DNA from: UKL13-2 sp044346745
GTDB taxonomy: Bacteria; Pseudomonadota; Gammaproteobacteria; Burkholderiales; Usitatibacteraceae
Length of the DNA stretch: 14,330 nucleotides
Direction of reading: 5' to 3'
Assembly: GCA_044346745.1 (NCBI GenBank)
Contig: JBIIYQ010000074.1
Span: forward strand, 1 to 14,330
Both the position numbers and the translations under genes were made by a program. The notes under the pieces are model-generated. The model ran no database searches, was not told the origin of the DNA, and saw only the letters and a list, made by a program, of their open reading frames with translations. Below, piece after piece: positions 12,985 to 14,330 of this stretch. Each line of letters begins with the position of its first letter. Position 1 is the first letter of the stretch.

Positions 12985-14330
12985 TTCACTTAGTGAAATT
13001 AGGTGTAATCTCTCTCAGTCGATTTTGCGCAGAGAGGATCAGCCATGGCAGGCAAAGCAGCGACCTTACCGATTGGCATCAGGCTTGCCGACTATTTGAG
13101 CACTGGACTTTTGGCAAGGATTTGCCCGCCGGATTTAGTTGCTTGCGCGTTGGCAGAGAACGGGCGACAAAGTACGAGGCAACGCGACTTTCCCGCGCAT
13201 GCCGTCGCCTACTACGTGATGGCACTCTCGCTCTACCGAGGCGTGAACTGCCAAGAAGTCTTGCGTGTCGTGACCGAAGGTATGCAGATGCTGGGAGATC
13301 ATGCGATCAGACGTGATGTCGGCAAATCTGGCATTAGCGCCGCGCGCACGCGGCTTGGCTGGGAAGTCATGTGCAATCTTGCCGAACAAGTCTTGAAGCC
13401 GCTGGCCGATCAGCGCACGAAAGACGCCTTCTTCAATGAACTCAGATTGGTGAGCTTGGATGGAAGCACGCTTGAGGTCGCCGATGAGCCGACCAATGTC
13501 GAGGCATTCGGCTATCCCGGTACACAGCAGGGGCGAACTGGCTATCCGCAACTACGATTTACCGCCCTTCTAGAGAACGGCACGCACCTATTGTTTGGCG
13601 TCGCCTTGGGCGGCTACAAGGACTCGGAAATGTCTCTTGCTCACCAAAGCGTCGGCCATCTAGCGCCGGGCATGTTGTGCCTCGCCGACCGCGGGCTCTC
13701 AGGGTTCCCGCTCTGGCAGGCCGCACAAGCCACGGGGGCGGAGCTGCTCTGGCGCATTCCGAAGAATCGCAAGCTGCCGGTGATAAAACGATTGCCCGAT
13801 GGCTCTTACCTCTCGATGATCGAGCCGGCACCGGCCACGCAAAGAAATATGACGGGCAGCACCAAGCCGATTACTGTGCGCGTGATTGACTATCAATTGC
13901 CGGGCATGCCGGATGCTGAGCCGATATACCGTCTCATCACCACGTTGCTTGACCATGAGAAGGCCGATGCGGTTGCCCTAGCGGCGCTTTACCAAGCACG
14001 TTGGACCATAGAGACCACGCTGGCTGAATTAAAGACGACGCTCAAGGGCGCTGACATTGTGTTGCGTAGCAAAACGCCAGACCTCGTTAAGCAGGAGTTC
14101 TATGGGCTATTGCTTGCGCACTATGCGATTCGTAAGTTGATGTGGGAAGCCGCGCTGACGCGCGACGAACCGCCGGAGCGACTAAGCTTCAAGCAAGCGG
14201 TCAACACGGTGCGCCGAAAACTACCCGTCTACGGCGCCATTCCCCCCAGCGCAGTTTGAACAGTGGTGGGCGGATGTGGTTGACGAGATAGGGCGAGCGA
14301 CTCACACCAGCCCCAAAGGACGATCCAACC
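12985..14330 (+). mobile_element. IS4-family insertion sequence, right end outside the window
   Basis: The transposase at 13045 defines an IS4-type element. A perfect short palindrome, TTCACT-T-AGTGAA (12985..12997), lies 48 bp before its ATG and is a possible part of the left terminus. The right end is beyond the window, so neither terminal repeats nor target duplication can be verified. The left boundary is an estimate. Confidence 0.6.
13045..14259 (+). CDS. IS4-family transposase, C-terminus frameshifted
   Basis: The product has an N-terminal IS4 transposase domain (about residues 8 to 95, with CPPDLVACALAENGR) and a DDE domain. The catalytic residues appear to be Asp139 (VSLDGSTLEVAD), Asp215 (LCLADRGLSG) and Glu323. 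Glu323 lies in a perfect Y-(2)-R-(3)-E-(6)-K signature (Tyr316, Arg319, Glu323, Lys330), which places it in family IS4. GAGAGGA precedes the ATG. The frame stops after 404 codons, but in the +1 frame after a run of six C (14242..14247) it stays open to the window edge with a plausible tail (AQFEQWWADVVDEIG). The C-terminus thus seems lost through one extra C, or the base is a sequencing error. All catalytic residues precede the break. Confidence 0.9.
   Translation: MAGKAATLPIGIRLADYLSTGLLARICPPDLVACALAENGRQSTRQRDFPAHAVAYYVMALSLYRGVNCQEVLRVVTEGMQMLGDHAIRRDVGKSGISAARTRLGWEVMCNLAEQVLKPLADQRTKDAFFNELRLVSLDGSTLEVADEPTNVEAFGYPGTQQGRTGYPQLRFTALLENGTHLLFGVALGGYKDSEMSLAHQSVGHLAPGMLCLADRGLSGFPLWQAAQATGAELLWRIPKNRKLPVIKRLPDGSYLSMIEPAPATQRNMTGSTKPITVRVIDYQLPGMPDAEPIYRLITTLLDHEKADAVALAALYQARWTIETTLAELKTTLKGADIVLRSKTPDLVKQEFYGLLLAHYAIRKLMWEAALTRDEPPERLSFKQAVNTVRRKLPVYGAIPPSAV

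Overview
The window holds part of a proteobacterial photosynthesis gene cluster for bacteriochlorophyll a, followed on the right by genes unrelated to photosynthesis and an insertion sequence. The host is most likely a purple or aerobic anoxygenic phototrophic proteobacterium, probably beta and possibly gamma. The reasons are a light-independent protochlorophyllide reductase (BchB, BchN), a PpaA/AerR–PpsR regulator pair, and the order ppaA-ppsR-bchG-pucC-like-bchP that recurs in such clusters. The taxon is inferred from gene content only.

Left arm, minus strand (1..2850): bchF, bchN and bchB are transcribed leftward as one unit. The junctions overlap by 4 bp (bchF/bchN) and 1 bp (bchN/bchB), and bchB runs off the left edge. 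BchN and BchB carry all four expected ligands of the interface iron-sulfur cluster (Cys28, Cys53 and Cys114 of BchN; Asp36 of BchB). In this layout bchH, bchL and bchM usually follow, outside the window.

Divergent control region (about 2851..3282): an AT-rich stretch separates bchF from ppaA. It has two TGT-N12-ACA sites of the PpsR/CrtJ type and five exact copies of TGTCAA or its complement. One site covers the -35 box of a good sigma70-type promoter for bchF.

Right arm, plus strand (3283..9473): a B12-binding antirepressor (ppaA/aerR), the repressor ppsR, bacteriochlorophyll synthase (bchG), a PucC-family membrane protein and geranylgeranyl reductase (bchP). BchG attaches the isoprenoid tail and BchP reduces it. 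PpsR would repress the divergent operons and PpaA would relieve repression. This PpsR has one cysteine only, so the intramolecular disulfide described for Rhodobacter homologues cannot form.

Beyond the cluster (9474..14330): a DUF3422 membrane-anchored protein is translationally coupled to a small membrane protein of unknown function. Next come a repeat-rich intergenic segment with hairpins and duplicated units, a glutathione S-transferase, an ArsN2-like acetyltransferase on the minus strand, and an IS4-family transposase. The transposase reading frame breaks at a run of six C near the right edge.

I saw no tRNA, rRNA, CRISPR array or defence system. The most notable points are the regulatory region, the single-cysteine PpsR, the coupled unknown membrane pair, the composite repeat and the transposase frameshift.
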